Below are positions 46,096 through 55,565 of a stretch of 64,000 nucleotides of DNA, in pieces. Source of the DNA: Paraburkholderia silviterrae (lineage in GTDB: Bacteria > Pseudomonadota > Gammaproteobacteria > Burkholderiales > Burkholderiaceae); assembly GCF_004353915.1 (NCBI RefSeq), contig NZ_SMRP01000001.1, positions 875,485 to 939,484 on the forward strand. The letters are read 5' to 3'. Position 1 is the first letter of the stretch, and each line of letters begins with the position of its first letter. The position numbers and the translations under genes are program-made. Below the pieces are notes generated by a model. That model searched no databases. It had not been told where the DNA came from and worked only from the letters and a program-made list of their open reading frames with translations.

Positions 46096-47088
46096 ATGAC
46101 TATGGGTCCCCTGAAGCAAACGCCGCCAGCCGGTCCGGCAACCGGCGAAGCGCCCGCACCCACCCGCGCCAGGAACCGCATGAGCCGCTCACAACGTGCT
46201 GTCGCCGTGCCCCGCGCCCCCTGGCTCCTGATCGTGCCAAGCCTCGCGCTGGCCCTCTTCATCATCAGCTACCCGATCTTCAACATCGTGTACCAGTCGC
46301 TGCACGATGTGTCGCGCTTCGGCCAGATTCGCGGCTTCAGCGGCTTGCAGAACTTCTACAACGTGTTCGCGGACCCGGTGTTCCTGAGCGCGCTCCAGAA
46401 CACGCTGATCTGGACGGTCTGCGTCGTGGTGGGCACCGTGGCGATCTCGGTGCCGGTCGCGCTGATACTCAATCAGGACTTCTACGGACGCGGAATCGCA
46501 CGCACGATCGTCATGCTGCCGTGGTCGGTCTCACTCACCATGACCGCCGTGGTCTGGCGCTGGTCCTTCAACGACGACTACGGCATGGTCAACGTCACGC
46601 TGCAGCGGCTAGGCATGATCTCCGGGCCGATCCACTGGCTCGCCACGCCCCAATATGCGTTTCCGGTCGAGATTGCCGTGGGCATTCTCGTGTCGATACC
46701 GTTCACCACGACGATCCTGCTGGGCGGCCTCTCCTCGGTGCCCGGCGACATCTACGAAGCCGCGCGCATCGACGGCGCGAGCGCCTGGCAGCAGTTCCGC
46801 CAGCTCACGCTGCCGCTGCTCAAGCCCTTCATCAACATGGCGATCCTGCTCAACGTGATCTATGTGTTCAACTCGTTCCCGATCATCTGGGTGATGACGC
46901 AAGGCGGCCCCGACGACAGCACGCACATCCTCGTGACCTACCTCTACGAGCTGGGCTTCCGGCTCGGCCGGCCCGGCGAAGCCGCCGCCGTCTCGCTCAT
47001 CATGCTCGTGATCCTGTTCGCGTTCTCGGTGGCCTACCTGCGCGTGCAGGCCAGGCGTGGCGGCAGCGCGGAAGGAGACCTCGCATGA
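46096..47088 (+). CDS. Sugar ABC transporter permease 1
   Basis: 330 residues, six spans, MalF/UgpA type. The cytoplasmic coupling loop that contacts the ATPase reads YEAARIDGASAWQQFRQLTL (about 218-237). The N-terminal 45 residues before the first span are Pro/Ala-rich, and an internal Met at residue 29 is an alternative start. The stop overlaps the next permease start (ATGA). Confidence 0.95.
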   Translation: MTMGPLKQTPPAGPATGEAPAPTRARNRMSRSQRAVAVPRAPWLLIVPSLALALFIISYPIFNIVYQSLHDVSRFGQIRGFSGLQNFYNVFADPVFLSALQNTLIWTVCVVVGTVAISVPVALILNQDFYGRGIARTIVMLPWSVSLTMTAVVWRWSFNDDYGMVNVTLQRLGMISGPIHWLATPQYAFPVEIAVGILVSIPFTTTILLGGLSSVPGDIYEAARIDGASAWQQFRQLTLPLLKPFINMAILLNVIYVFNSFPIIWVMTQGGPDDSTHILVTYLYELGFRLGRPGEAAAVSLIMLVILFAFSVAYLRVQARRGGSAEGDLA

Positions 47089-47930
47089 ACCGCAAGCTCA
47101 AACGCTCGCTCTGGTGCTGGCTCGCGCTTTCGCCGCTCGTGGTGGCCGTGCTGTTCCCGTTCGCGGTGATGTTCTTCACCTCGCTCAAGCCCGCCTCCGA
47201 GGTGTTCGTCTATCCGGCACGCTGGCTGCCCGTGCACTGGCGCTGGGAAAACTATGTCGACATGTGGCAGGCCGCGAACTTCGGCGTCGCGCTGCGCAAC
47301 AGCATCGTGATCTCGTGCCTCTCCACGGCGCTCGCGCTGGCTGTGAGCCTGCCCGCCGCTTACGCGCTCGCGCGCTTTCCGTTTCGCGGCCGCGGGCTCT
47401 ATCGGCAGTTCCTGCTCGTCACGCAGATGCTCTCGCCCATCCTGCTGGTGGTAGGCCTGTTCCGGCTCGCTGCGATGATTCCTTATGGCGACGGCAATCT
47501 CGTCGATTCGAAGATCGGCGTGATCATCTCGTATGCGGCGTTCAACATTGCGTTCGCGGTGTGGATGCTGTCGTCGTATTTCCAGACCGTGCCGCGCGAC
47601 CTCGAAGAGTCGGCATGGCTCGAAGGCTGCAGCCGCAGCGGCGCCGTGCTGCGCGTGTTTCTTCCGCTCGCGGTGCCCGCCGTGGTGGTGACGGCGATCT
47701 TCACGTTCATCAGCGCATGGAACGAGTTTGCGGTGGTCTATACACTGATCCGCTCGCCCGAGAACAAGACGCTCACCGTGCAGGTCACCGACATGGTGGC
47801 CGGCAAATACACCGTGGAATGGGAACTCGTGATGGCGGCCACGCTCGCGGCTACGCTGCCGGTCTCCGTGGTGTTCGCGTGGCTGCAGCGCTATATGGTG
47901 AAGGGACTCGCGCTCGGGGCCGTGAAGTAA
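47085..47930 (+). CDS. Sugar ABC transporter permease 2
   Basis: 281 residues, six spans, MalG/UgpE type. Coupling loop LEESAWLEGCSRSGAVLRVF (about 180-199) and terminal segment ending LGAVK. It completes the transporter with the binding protein, permease 1 and the ATPase at 42365. GAAGGAGA precedes the start. Confidence 0.95.
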   Translation: MNRKLKRSLWCWLALSPLVVAVLFPFAVMFFTSLKPASEVFVYPARWLPVHWRWENYVDMWQAANFGVALRNSIVISCLSTALALAVSLPAAYALARFPFRGRGLYRQFLLVTQMLSPILLVVGLFRLAAMIPYGDGNLVDSKIGVIISYAAFNIAFAVWMLSSYFQTVPRDLEESAWLEGCSRSGAVLRVFLPLAVPAVVVTAIFTFISAWNEFAVVYTLIRSPENKTLTVQVTDMVAGKYTVEWELVMAATLAATLPVSVVFAWLQRYMVKGLALGAVK

Positions 47931-47944
47931 GCGTGCGGCCGGTG

Positions 47945-47976
47945 GAGTGACGCCGGCGCGAACGCCGGCGTCACTC
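47945..47976. terminator. Strong stem-loop between converging genes
   Basis: A perfect 14-bp stem with CGAA loop, placed between the permease and patatin stop codons. It lacks T-runs on both sides, so it may act through Rho or as a decay block rather than as a classical terminator. Confidence 0.65.
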
Positions 47977-47979
47977 AGG

Positions 47980-49203
47980 CTAATCGCTGACGCGATGAAT
48001 GTCGTGCGTGACGAAGCCCGTCTGATTGCTGGGCAAATCGAGCCAGGTGTCGTGGCTGAGGGTGCGGCGGATGTCGGTCAATCCGGCCTCCCAGTGGCTT
48101 TGCATGGTGGTCCGCCCGAACTGGTAGTCCTTGTCGCCGCGCTCGAACTTCTGCTGCTGGTAGATCAGCTGCAGCACGTTGTAGCGCTTGCTGCAAGCAA
48201 GATCCTCGACAACCTTGCAGAGATGGTCGCCCTCACGCGCGGCCTCGGGCACACGCTCCAGCAACTCGCGCAACAGATGCCGGTAGCGCTGCTCGCGTTG
48301 CAGCATGTCGGTGACGAGACGCGTGCGGCTCGAGTACTGAATGTCCTTCACGCGCGTGCCCACATTTTCCAGCGTCTGCGGCACGGGCCCGCGCGCGGAC
48401 CAGAGGTCCACCTGGAACACCAGTGTGTCGCGGCGCGGCGATGCGCTGAGGACTTCGTGCAACGGCGTATTCGACACCACACCGCCGTCCCAGAAGAACT
48501 CGCCGTCGATTTCGACCGGCGCGAAGCCCGGCGGCAGCGCGCCCGAAGCAATGAAATGCTCGGCGCGCAGCGTCGTGCGCGTGTTGTCGAAATAGACGAA
48601 GTTCCCGGTCGCAACGTTCACGGCGCCCACCGACACCCGCGTCTCGCCGGAATTGATCCGTTCGAAATCGCAGAAGCGTTCGAGCGTGGCCTTGAGCGGC
48701 GTGGTGTCGTACCAGCTGACCCGGTCCGGCGCGTTCGCGAGCCAGGGCAGCGGCGCCGGCACCCGCGGCGCAAAGAAGCCGTGCTGGCCCTGCGCGGCGG
48801 CGCTCGCTGCCTGAAACGCCGTCAGCATCGACCGTGTTGCGTCGGAAGCCATGAATAGCGCGTGCTCGAACGGGGCAGGCATGGCCGGGGTGAAGCCCGG
48901 CCTGCAGATCGTCTCCCAGAACTCGCGCAGCCGCGGCACGCGCATGGCGGGCTCGTTCCCGGCGATGATGGCCGTGTTGAGCGCACCAATCGAAATGCCC
49001 GCGACCCAGTTGAGCGCAATACGCGCCTCGTGCAGCCCCTCCAGCACGCCAGCCTGATAAGCGCCCAGCGCGCCGCCGCCCTGCAGGACCAGCGCAACCG
49101 TCTCATAGTCGAGGCTGCGCGCGTGATGAGCATGCACGGCCCCAGAGCCAGCCTGGCCGCGCCCCGCAGGCGCCAACGACTCGGCGTTGTCGAGCTCGCT
49201 CAT
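47980..49203 (-). CDS. Patatin-like phospholipase with DUF3734 tail
   Basis: 407 residues. Oxyanion loop [12 protein letters not shown] (about 42-53), nucleophile elbow GISIGALN with Ser71, and catalytic Asp239 in WDGGVVSN. The C-terminal part (about 280-400) is the DUF3734 extension. It is encoded with 3-hydroxybutyrate dehydrogenase and acetoacetate decarboxylase, overlapping the former by four bases. In this context it could act as a lipase or as a polyhydroxybutyrate-associated esterase; the second is inference only. Confidence 0.92.
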   Translation of the reverse strand: MSELDNAESLAPAGRGQAGSGAVHAHHARSLDYETVALVLQGGGALGAYQAGVLEGLHEARIALNWVAGISIGALNTAIIAGNEPAMRVPRLREFWETICRPGFTPAMPAPFEHALFMASDATRSMLTAFQAASAAAQGQHGFFAPRVPAPLPWLANAPDRVSWYDTTPLKATLERFCDFERINSGETRVSVGAVNVATGNFVYFDNTRTTLRAEHFIASGALPPGFAPVEIDGEFFWDGGVVSNTPLHEVLSASPRRDTLVFQVDLWSARGPVPQTLENVGTRVKDIQYSSRTRLVTDMLQREQRYRHLLRELLERVPEAAREGDHLCKVVEDLACSKRYNVLQLIYQQQKFERGDKDYQFGRTTMQSHWEAGLTDIRRTLSHDTWLDLPSNQTGFVTHDIHRVSD

Positions 49204-49985
49204 TGCATGAACCAGCCGTGGCTCACCACGAACGACTGGCCGGTGAGGGCCGCGCTCGGGAAGGTACTGAGGAACAGCACGGTCTGCGCCACGTCTTCGA
49301 CCGTCGTGAAGATGCCGTCCACGGTGCCGCCCAGCATCACCTTCTTGACGACGTCCTCTTCGCTGATGCCCAGTTCCTTCGCCTGCTCGGGAATCTGCTT
49401 TTCCACCAGCGGCGTGCGCACGAAGCCCGGGCAGACCACATGCGAGCGCACGTTATGCTTGCCGCCTTCCTTGGCGAGCACGCGCGCCAAGCCCAACAGC
49501 GCATGCTTGGCCGCGACATACGCCGACTTCAGCGGCGAAGCCTCGTGCGAGTGCACCGAGCCCATGTAGATCACGACGCCGCCGCGGTCGTCCTTGTACA
49601 TGTGCTTGAGCGCCGCCTTGGTGGTGAGGAAGGCGCCGTCCACGTGGATGGCCTGCATCTTCTTCCAGTCGGAGAACGCGTAGTTTTCGATCGGATTCAC
49701 GATCTGGATGCCGGCGTTCGAGACCAGGATGTCGAGCGAGCCGAACGAGGCAACCACCTGGTCGATGCCCTCGTTGACGGCCTGCTCGCTGGTCACGTCC
49801 ATGGCGATGCCCATGGCCTTGCCGCCCGCACGCTTGATCTCGTCCGCGACGGCCTGCGCGCCGGCGGCGTTGAGGTCGGCGATAGCGACCGCCGCGCCCT
49901 GCGCGGCGAGCGTCAGGGCGATCTCCTTGCCGATCCCGCTGGCCGCGCCGGTGACCACTGCAGTCTTGCCTTCGAGCTTGTTCAT
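49200..49985 (-). CDS. 3-Hydroxybutyrate dehydrogenase
   Basis: 261 residues, SDR family. [11 protein letters not shown] (12-22), NAG, catalytic [20 protein letters not shown] with Ser, Tyr and Lys, and the hallmark C-terminus [14 protein letters not shown] of D-3-hydroxybutyrate dehydrogenases. It interconverts D-3-hydroxybutyrate and acetoacetate with NAD. It is the middle gene between acetoacetate decarboxylase and the patatin. Confidence 0.95.
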   Translation of the reverse strand: MNKLEGKTAVVTGAASGIGKEIALTLAAQGAAVAIADLNAAGAQAVADEIKRAGGKAMGIAMDVTSEQAVNEGIDQVVASFGSLDILVSNAGIQIVNPIENYAFSDWKKMQAIHVDGAFLTTKAALKHMYKDDRGGVVIYMGSVHSHEASPLKSAYVAAKHALLGLARVLAKEGGKHNVRSHVVCPGFVRTPLVEKQIPEQAKELGISEEDVVKKVMLGGTVDGIFTTVEDVAQTVLFLSTFPSAALTGQSFVVSHGWFMQ

Positions 49986-50055
49986 GATGTTGTTTCCGCC
50001 TTGCTTGAATTGGATTGGATGGAACTGGCCTGAACTGCGCTGAACTGCGCTGCGC

Positions 50056-50790
50056 TTACTGCGCGAGATAGTCGTGCACGACCTCACCGAGGCCGAGCGT
50101 GAGGTCCGCGAGCAGATGCCGCGCCTCGACGATCTCGAGCACCGGCAGGTCGGCGACAGGCGCGAGCGCATGCGGTATCAGATGCAACGCGGCAGGCCCC
50201 GTCCACGCGCCCTTGAGCACGATGTCCTTCATGTAGTAGCGCACCAGCTCGCACACGCGCGGCGAGCCGTCCACGTGCGGCACGATCTTGAGCAGATAGT
50301 TGGGCCCCGCGAGCCGCCGTGCCTGCTCCGCCAGGTCGAGCTCGCGGTGCTTGTAGCCCATCGTGCCGGTGGCGATGCGCACCGGGCCGTAATCGAGCGT
50401 GCCGACCAGCGTGTCGGAGTGCGGCGCGAGCTGGGGCGTGGCGAGCTTCTTGGGGAATCCCCACAACTCGCGGCCGCCGGCAATCGGCGGATGGTCGTCG
50501 AGGTACATCGAGTGCGTGTAGCTGCCGGGCTGGCCCTCGTACATCACCGGGATGACCTGGCCGCTCTCGGTGTAGTCGCCAAAGCCGGTCGAGTCCGGCA
50601 TGCGGATGAACTCATAGCTCACGAGCGGCTCCGTGACCTCTAGCGGCTCGGGCACGACCTTGCGCAAGCGTTCGAGATCGGTGCGATACGTGATGATCAG
50701 GAACTCGCGATTGACGAACTTGTAGGGCCCCGGCGGAAATGCGGGGTTGGTGAACGGCATCGCGAAAGCGCGGGATTGTATGTCTTTCAT
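50056..50790 (-). CDS. adc: Acetoacetate decarboxylase
   Basis: 244 residues. Catalytic lysine pair Lys114-Lys115 in [12 protein letters not shown], corresponding to the Schiff-base Lys and its neighbour in the clostridial enzyme; [17 protein letters not shown] is also typical. It turns acetoacetate into acetone and CO2. The start at 50790 has GGAGAC upstream. First gene of the unit. Confidence 0.95.
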   Translation of the reverse strand: MKDIQSRAFAMPFTNPAFPPGPYKFVNREFLIITYRTDLERLRKVVPEPLEVTEPLVSYEFIRMPDSTGFGDYTESGQVIPVMYEGQPGSYTHSMYLDDHPPIAGGRELWGFPKKLATPQLAPHSDTLVGTLDYGPVRIATGTMGYKHRELDLAEQARRLAGPNYLLKIVPHVDGSPRVCELVRYYMKDIVLKGAWTGPAALHLIPHALAPVADLPVLEIVEARHLLADLTLGLGEVVHDYLAQ

Positions 50791-51202
50791 ATGAAGTCTC
50801 CGTGAAAGTTGCAACAAATGCTTGCAAAACATTTCGGATTACGAATTGCTTGACGCAGATGGTCGAGCGCGTGGACAACGGCAGCCCGACGAGCGGGGTG
50901 CCATTCGAGGAGAGACAACCGGGAAGAAAGGAACTGCGTTATCCGAGAAAACGGCATCTCGGCAAAAAGTATAGGCGCCGAACGCCGGGCGATGCGCCGA
51001 TACTCAAGCGATCTTTGAGAATGATTAAACCATATCTTGGAAAAACAATGCACGAAGCGCGGCGACAGAACTGCCCGCTTGCACGACAACACAAATCTAC
51101 GCCCGGTATTACATTGAGCTTGCAATTGCACGAGGACGGCCTCAGGCATCGTGCCATCGCTTTGCGCGCCGCGCGCGAGGCCATCGCCCCGCTACCGCAG
51201 CG
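50791..51202. promoter_or_regulatory. Gap upstream of the acetoacetate operon
   Basis: About 410 bases without a convincing gene. Two TTGCAA elements (about 50809-50827, with TTTGTTGCAA nearby) lie just upstream of the adc start and may be a regulatory site. No -24/-12 element was found. Confidence 0.35.
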
Positions 51203-52144
51203 TCAGCCGTGATGCAGATGCAGCAGGATCAGCGTAAGCGTGACGAGCGAGCCGAGTGTCGAATGCAGGATCGTGCGCGAGGTCACGTGCGCCTCGCGCC
51301 GGTAGTACTCCGCAAGCATGTACGGCCCAGTGCCGGTGGGCAGCGCCGCAAGCAGCACCGCGATCTCCACGAGTTGATCGGGCAGCACGAACACGCGCGC
51401 GGCAAGCCACCATGTCAATGCCGGCTGCACGACGAGCTTCGTGAGCGTGATCCACCACGACGACTCGGGCGGCGCGTCGCTTTTGGCGCGGCGTTCCGCG
51501 AGAAAGAGCCCAAGACTCACAAGCGCGCAAGGGCTCGCGGCGCCGCCCAGCAGCTTGAGGAAAGTCTCCGCGCTCGCGGGCAGCGTGAGATGCGTGCCCG
51601 ATACGATCGCGCCCAACGCGGGCGCGACGAGCAGCGGATTGCGCATGAGCGAGCGCACCACCTTGATCAGCAACCGGTGCGGGCGGCGCTCGCTTTGCAG
51701 GCCCGTCTCGATCAACACAATGGCGAGCGCGAATAGCACGCACACCACGAGTATCGTCGCGATGGTCGTGGGCGTGAGGCTCGACGGCCCGAACGCGATC
51801 ATGCACAGCGGAAAGCCCACGTAGCCCGTGTTCGGATACGCGGCGGCGAGAGCGTCGATGCTGGCATCGGCCAGAGGACGCCCGAGAAAGAGCCGCACGC
51901 CCGCCACGGCTGCGAACACGGCCAGCCCCGCGATGCTGAACGCCGCAACGAAAGCCGGCTGAAAGAGTTCATGCCATGTTGCGTGCGCAAGGATATCGAA
52001 GAGCAGCGCGGGCAGCGCGAGCCACACCACGAAGCGATTCAGCTCGGAGGCAGCCGTGGGACCTAGCACGCCGAAGCGGCGGCAAGCAAAGCCGGCGAGG
52101 ATGAGGCCGAAAACGGGCAGCAGAATGGAGACAGCGGAGAGCAT
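51203..52144 (-). CDS. AEC-family (auxin efflux carrier-like) transporter
   Basis: 313 residues, about ten spans. The family pattern is seen in ILLPVFGLILAGFACRRFGV, ALPALLFDIL, YPNTGYVGFPLCMIAFG and the end LPTGTGPYMLAEYY. Members carry malonate, malate or other acids or amines; the substrate here is unknown. The start is taken at 52144 rather than an upstream in-frame Met. It is followed, upstream on the same strand, by the MFS exporter, but the spacing gives no clear operon. Confidence 0.9.
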   Translation of the reverse strand: MLSAVSILLPVFGLILAGFACRRFGVLGPTAASELNRFVVWLALPALLFDILAHATWHELFQPAFVAAFSIAGLAVFAAVAGVRLFLGRPLADASIDALAAAYPNTGYVGFPLCMIAFGPSSLTPTTIATILVVCVLFALAIVLIETGLQSERRPHRLLIKVVRSLMRNPLLVAPALGAIVSGTHLTLPASAETFLKLLGGAASPCALVSLGLFLAERRAKSDAPPESSWWITLTKLVVQPALTWWLAARVFVLPDQLVEIAVLLAALPTGTGPYMLAEYYRREAHVTSRTILHSTLGSLVTLTLILLHLHHG

Positions 52145-52237
52145 CGGTTGGGCGTGAATGTGCCGCGCGGGCATGTCGCACGGAGGGGGCGCGAACTATG
52201 CCCCACGCGAACGACGAACGAAAAAAGGCGCCAGAGG

Positions 52238-53785
52238 TCAGTCCATCGCCGCGTGGCTCGCTTCGACCGCCCCGCTGCCCGACGAAGGCCGGATCAGCAC
52301 GAGCAACGGAATCACGAGCAGCGTGGCGACGAACATCATCTTGAAGTCGTTCAGATACGCAATCATCTGCGCCTGCTGTGTGATCGACTGGTTGAGCACG
52401 GCAAGATCGTACCGCGATCCGGCCGCGAGCATCGGCTGGACCGCGGGATTGAACGGCGTGATGTGCGCGGCGAGATCCGCATGCGCGACCTGCGTACCGC
52501 GCGTGACGAAGGTCTGCACGATGGAAATGCCGATACTGCTGCCGATATTGCGCATCAGGCTGTAGGTGGCCGTGCCGTCCGCGCGCAACTGCGGCGTGAG
52601 CGTCGAGAACGTCAGCGTGGAAAGCGGCACGAACACGAAGCCGAGCCCGAAGCCCTGCACCACGCCGGGCCAGACGATATCGGAGGCCGAGAGCACGAGC
52701 GTGTACTGCATCATCTGCCACAGCGCATAGGCAGACACCACGAAGCCGAACAGCAGCATGGCGCGCGCGTCCACGTGCTTGAGCAGGCGCCCTGCGATCA
52801 GCATGGCCAGCATGGTGCCCGCGCCGCTGGGCGCGGTGACGAGGCCGGTGGTCGCCACGGGGTAGCCCATGAGGTTCTGCAGCATGGGCGGCAAGAGCGC
52901 ACGCGTAGCGTAGAGCACAGCGCCGATCACGAAGATGAAGAGCGTGCCCGTGGCGAAATTGCGGTCCTTGAGCAGTTGATAGCGAAAGAACGTATTAGGG
53001 CCGGAGGTGGCCGTGTGCACGATGAAGAACGCGAACGCCAGGGCGGCCGCGAGCGCTTCGATGCGGATTTCGAGCGAGCCGAACCAGTCGAGCTGCTCGC
53101 CGCGGTCGAGCAGGGCCTGCAGCGCGCCGATGGCCAGCGCCAGCGTGGCGAAGCCGAACACGTCGAAGCGCGTCTCGCGGCGCGGCACGCGCGAGGGCAT
53201 GAAGGTGGACACGCCGAAGAACGCGAACGCGCCGATCGGCACGTTGATGAAGAACACCCAGCGCCAGTTGTAGCTGTCCGTGAGCCAGCCGCCGAGCGTG
53301 GGACCCAGCACGGGGCCGACCATCACCCCCATGCCCCAGACCGCCATGGCCTGCCCCTGGCGCTCGCGCGGATTGATGTCGAGCAGGATGGACTGCGAGA
53401 GCGGCACGAGCGACGCGCCGAATACGCCCTGCAACAGCCGTGAGCCGACAATTTCGCCCAGCGTTTCCGAGAGCCCGCACAGCGCCGAGGCCACCGTGAA
53501 GCCCGCAATGGCCACGCCGAGCAGCGGCTTCACGCCGAAGCGGTCGGCAAGCCACCCCGTGAGCGGCGTGGCAATGGCCGCCGCGACGATGTACGAGGTG
53601 AGCACCCACGTGATCTCGTCCTGCGACGCCGAAAGCGTGCCCTGCATGTGCGGCAAGGCCACGTTGGCGATCGTGCTGTCGAGCGTCTGCATCAGCGTGG
53701 CGAGCATGATCGACAAGGTGATCATGCCGCGATTGAGCGGCACGTCCCCACGCTGCGAGGCTGTGCCGTGCGAGACTGCGGTCAT
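52238..53785 (-). CDS. MFS drug exporter, DHA2 (EmrB/QacA) family
   Basis: 515 residues, 14 spans. DHA2 motifs: LDSTIANVALPHMQGTL (motif D1), WLADRFGVKPLL (motif A) and VLGPTLGGWLTDSYNWRWVF (motif C). It exports drugs or toxic organic compounds by proton antiport. No membrane-fusion partner (EmrA) is adjacent. It is divergent from a MarR regulator across a perfect palindrome. Confidence 0.95.
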   Translation of the reverse strand: MTAVSHGTASQRGDVPLNRGMITLSIMLATLMQTLDSTIANVALPHMQGTLSASQDEITWVLTSYIVAAAIATPLTGWLADRFGVKPLLGVAIAGFTVASALCGLSETLGEIVGSRLLQGVFGASLVPLSQSILLDINPRERQGQAMAVWGMGVMVGPVLGPTLGGWLTDSYNWRWVFFINVPIGAFAFFGVSTFMPSRVPRRETRFDVFGFATLALAIGALQALLDRGEQLDWFGSLEIRIEALAAALAFAFFIVHTATSGPNTFFRYQLLKDRNFATGTLFIFVIGAVLYATRALLPPMLQNLMGYPVATTGLVTAPSGAGTMLAMLIAGRLLKHVDARAMLLFGFVVSAYALWQMMQYTLVLSASDIVWPGVVQGFGLGFVFVPLSTLTFSTLTPQLRADGTATYSLMRNIGSSIGISIVQTFVTRGTQVAHADLAAHITPFNPAVQPMLAAGSRYDLAVLNQSITQQAQMIAYLNDFKMMFVATLLVIPLLVLIRPSSGSGAVEASHAAMD

Positions 53786-53814
53786 CGTGAGTTCGGCCGA
53801 TGCGTAGGAGAATA

Positions 53815-53834
53815 ATAATAAGCCTGCTTATTAT
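53815..53834. promoter_or_regulatory. MarR-type operator palindrome
   Basis: ATAATAAGC-CT-GCTTATTAT is a perfect 9-bp inverted repeat, 30 bases upstream of the MFS start and about 115 bases upstream of the marR start. Its AT-rich arms and position over the likely promoter fit a MarR repressor site. Confidence 0.75.
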
Positions 53835-53949
53835 ACGACTCGCTCGACCCGGCGCAATCGGGAAGAATGGGCATGCCGTTGCGGGCCATTGCGTGCCATT
53901 GCGTGCCGTTCGCGGGCCAGGCGGCGCGGGGCGCCCGTATAATCGCGCG

Positions 53950-54393
53950 ATGACTACCGACCTCGAAAAGCGCTTCGGCTTCCTGGTCGTCGACGTGGGC
54001 CGCCTGTATGGCAAACGTTACGACGAGCTTGCGAAGTCGTCGCTCGAACTCACGCGCGCGCAGTGCCGCATGATCGCGTACCTCGCGCATTACGGCGACA
54101 TGAACCAGGCGAGCCTTGCAGAACGGCTCGAAGTCGCACCGATCTCCGCCGGCAGATTGCTGGAGAGGATGGAAGAAGGCGGCTGGGTCGTGCGCACGCC
54201 GAACCCCGGAGACCGCCGGGAATTGCTGGTGAGCCTCACGCCAAAGGCCGAGGCCGTGCTGGGCGGCGCGCGCCGCGTGGGCGACGAAGTGCAGGCGGAA
54301 GCGCTAGCCGGCTTCACACCCGAAGAAGCCGAGCAGTTCGGCCAGATGCTTCAGCGCGTGCGCGCCAACCTGGGCGCGCTCGTCGAGCGCTGA
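53950..54393 (+). CDS. MarR-family regulator
   Basis: 147 residues. The winged helix has MNQASLAERLEVAPISAGRL and VVRTPNPGDRRELLVSLTPK, with the conserved DRR wing tip. It should repress the divergent MFS exporter via the palindrome at 53815 and release it on binding a toxic ligand. A weak hairpin with five T residues (54421-54445) may end its transcript. Confidence 0.95.
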   Translation: MTTDLEKRFGFLVVDVGRLYGKRYDELAKSSLELTRAQCRMIAYLAHYGDMNQASLAERLEVAPISAGRLLERMEEGGWVVRTPNPGDRRELLVSLTPKAEAVLGGARRVGDEVQAEALAGFTPEEAEQFGQMLQRVRANLGALVER

Positions 54394-54471
54394 AACGTGC
54401 GCACGCGAGCCGCTTTTGCAGGTGCTCTTACGTGCACCCCTTTTTGTACTTTTGCGCGCGAGCTTGCCGCG

Positions 54472-55434
54472 TTACTTGCCGGCCACCTTGCGCTGCCGCC
54501 ACAGGCATAGCAGATCGCAGGCGAGATGCGCTGCGGCGAGCGCCGTGATCTCACTCTGATCGTAGGCGGGCGCCACCTCCACCACGTCCGCGCCGACCAG
54601 GTTCACCGCTTCCAGGCCGCGCACGATCGCGAGCGCCTGCGCCGAGGACAGCCCGCCCGCCACTGGCGTGCCGGTGCCCGGCGCGAACGCCGGATCCAGA
54701 CAATCGATATCGAACGTGAGATAGGCGGGCCGCTCGCCCACGATCTCCAGAATGCGCTCGCGCGCCGCGCGCGGGCCGTTCTCGTGCACCCACGCCGCAT
54801 CGAGCACGTTGATGCCGAGAAAGTCGTCGTTCCATGTGCGTATGCCCACCTGCACCGATGTCTTCGGATCGATGAGCCCTTCTTTCACGGCCTTGTAGAA
54901 CATCGTGCCGTGATTGAGGCTCTCCGGGTGATCGTCGGGCCAGGTGTCGCAATGCGCGTCGAAGTGAATGAGCGAGAGCGGCTTGCCGTACTTCTCCGCG
55001 TGGGCGATCAGAAGCGGATACGTGATGAAATGGTCGCCGCCGAACGTGAGCATCTTCGCGCCGGAGCGCAGAATCTTGCGCGCATGCTCGACGATCGCGG
55101 GCTTGATGGTGAGCGGATTGTGCGCGTCGAACCAGCAGTCGCCGTAGTCGGCCACAGCCAGCGTCTCGAATGGATCGAACCCCCACGGATACGGATGCAG
55201 TTCCGCAATCTGCACGCTCGCGGCGCGTACCGCGGACGGGCCGAGACGCGCGCCCGAGCGGAACGTGGTGGCGAGGTCGAGCGGCACGCCCGAGATTGCC
55301 ACGTCCACGCCATTCAGATCGCGCGTGTAGTTGCGGCGCATGAACGAGAGCACGCCTGCGTAGGTGTTCTCGATGGAAGAGCCGTGTAGCGTTGGGCGGC
55401 GGATGGCGCCGTCACCATGAAGAATGTCCGACAT
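54472..55434 (-). CDS. speB: Agmatinase-family ureohydrolase
   Basis: 320 residues. All Mn ligand motifs are present: GGDHFITYP, DAHCDT and DIDCLDPAFAPGTGTP. The family splits agmatine (or guanidinobutyrate) into putrescine (or aminobutyrate) and urea. The position in a putrescine catabolism locus supports agmatine. Start at 55434 (MSDIL). Third gene of the minus-strand puuR-puuC-speB series, 131 bases after puuC. Confidence 0.92.
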   Translation of the reverse strand: MSDILHGDGAIRRPTLHGSSIENTYAGVLSFMRRNYTRDLNGVDVAISGVPLDLATTFRSGARLGPSAVRAASVQIAELHPYPWGFDPFETLAVADYGDCWFDAHNPLTIKPAIVEHARKILRSGAKMLTFGGDHFITYPLLIAHAEKYGKPLSLIHFDAHCDTWPDDHPESLNHGTMFYKAVKEGLIDPKTSVQVGIRTWNDDFLGINVLDAAWVHENGPRAARERILEIVGERPAYLTFDIDCLDPAFAPGTGTPVAGGLSSAQALAIVRGLEAVNLVGADVVEVAPAYDQSEITALAAAHLACDLLCLWRQRKVAGK

Positions 55435-55565
55435 GCATTGACTCGATTCGAAAAGCCGCGGCGAGGCACGCACGCCGCGGTGGACGGATTCATTGATCAC
55501 GCGGCGGCACCCGTGCACCCTCAGCCGATGCACGTGCGCGCCGCCGCGCTGGCAACGCGAATCCT

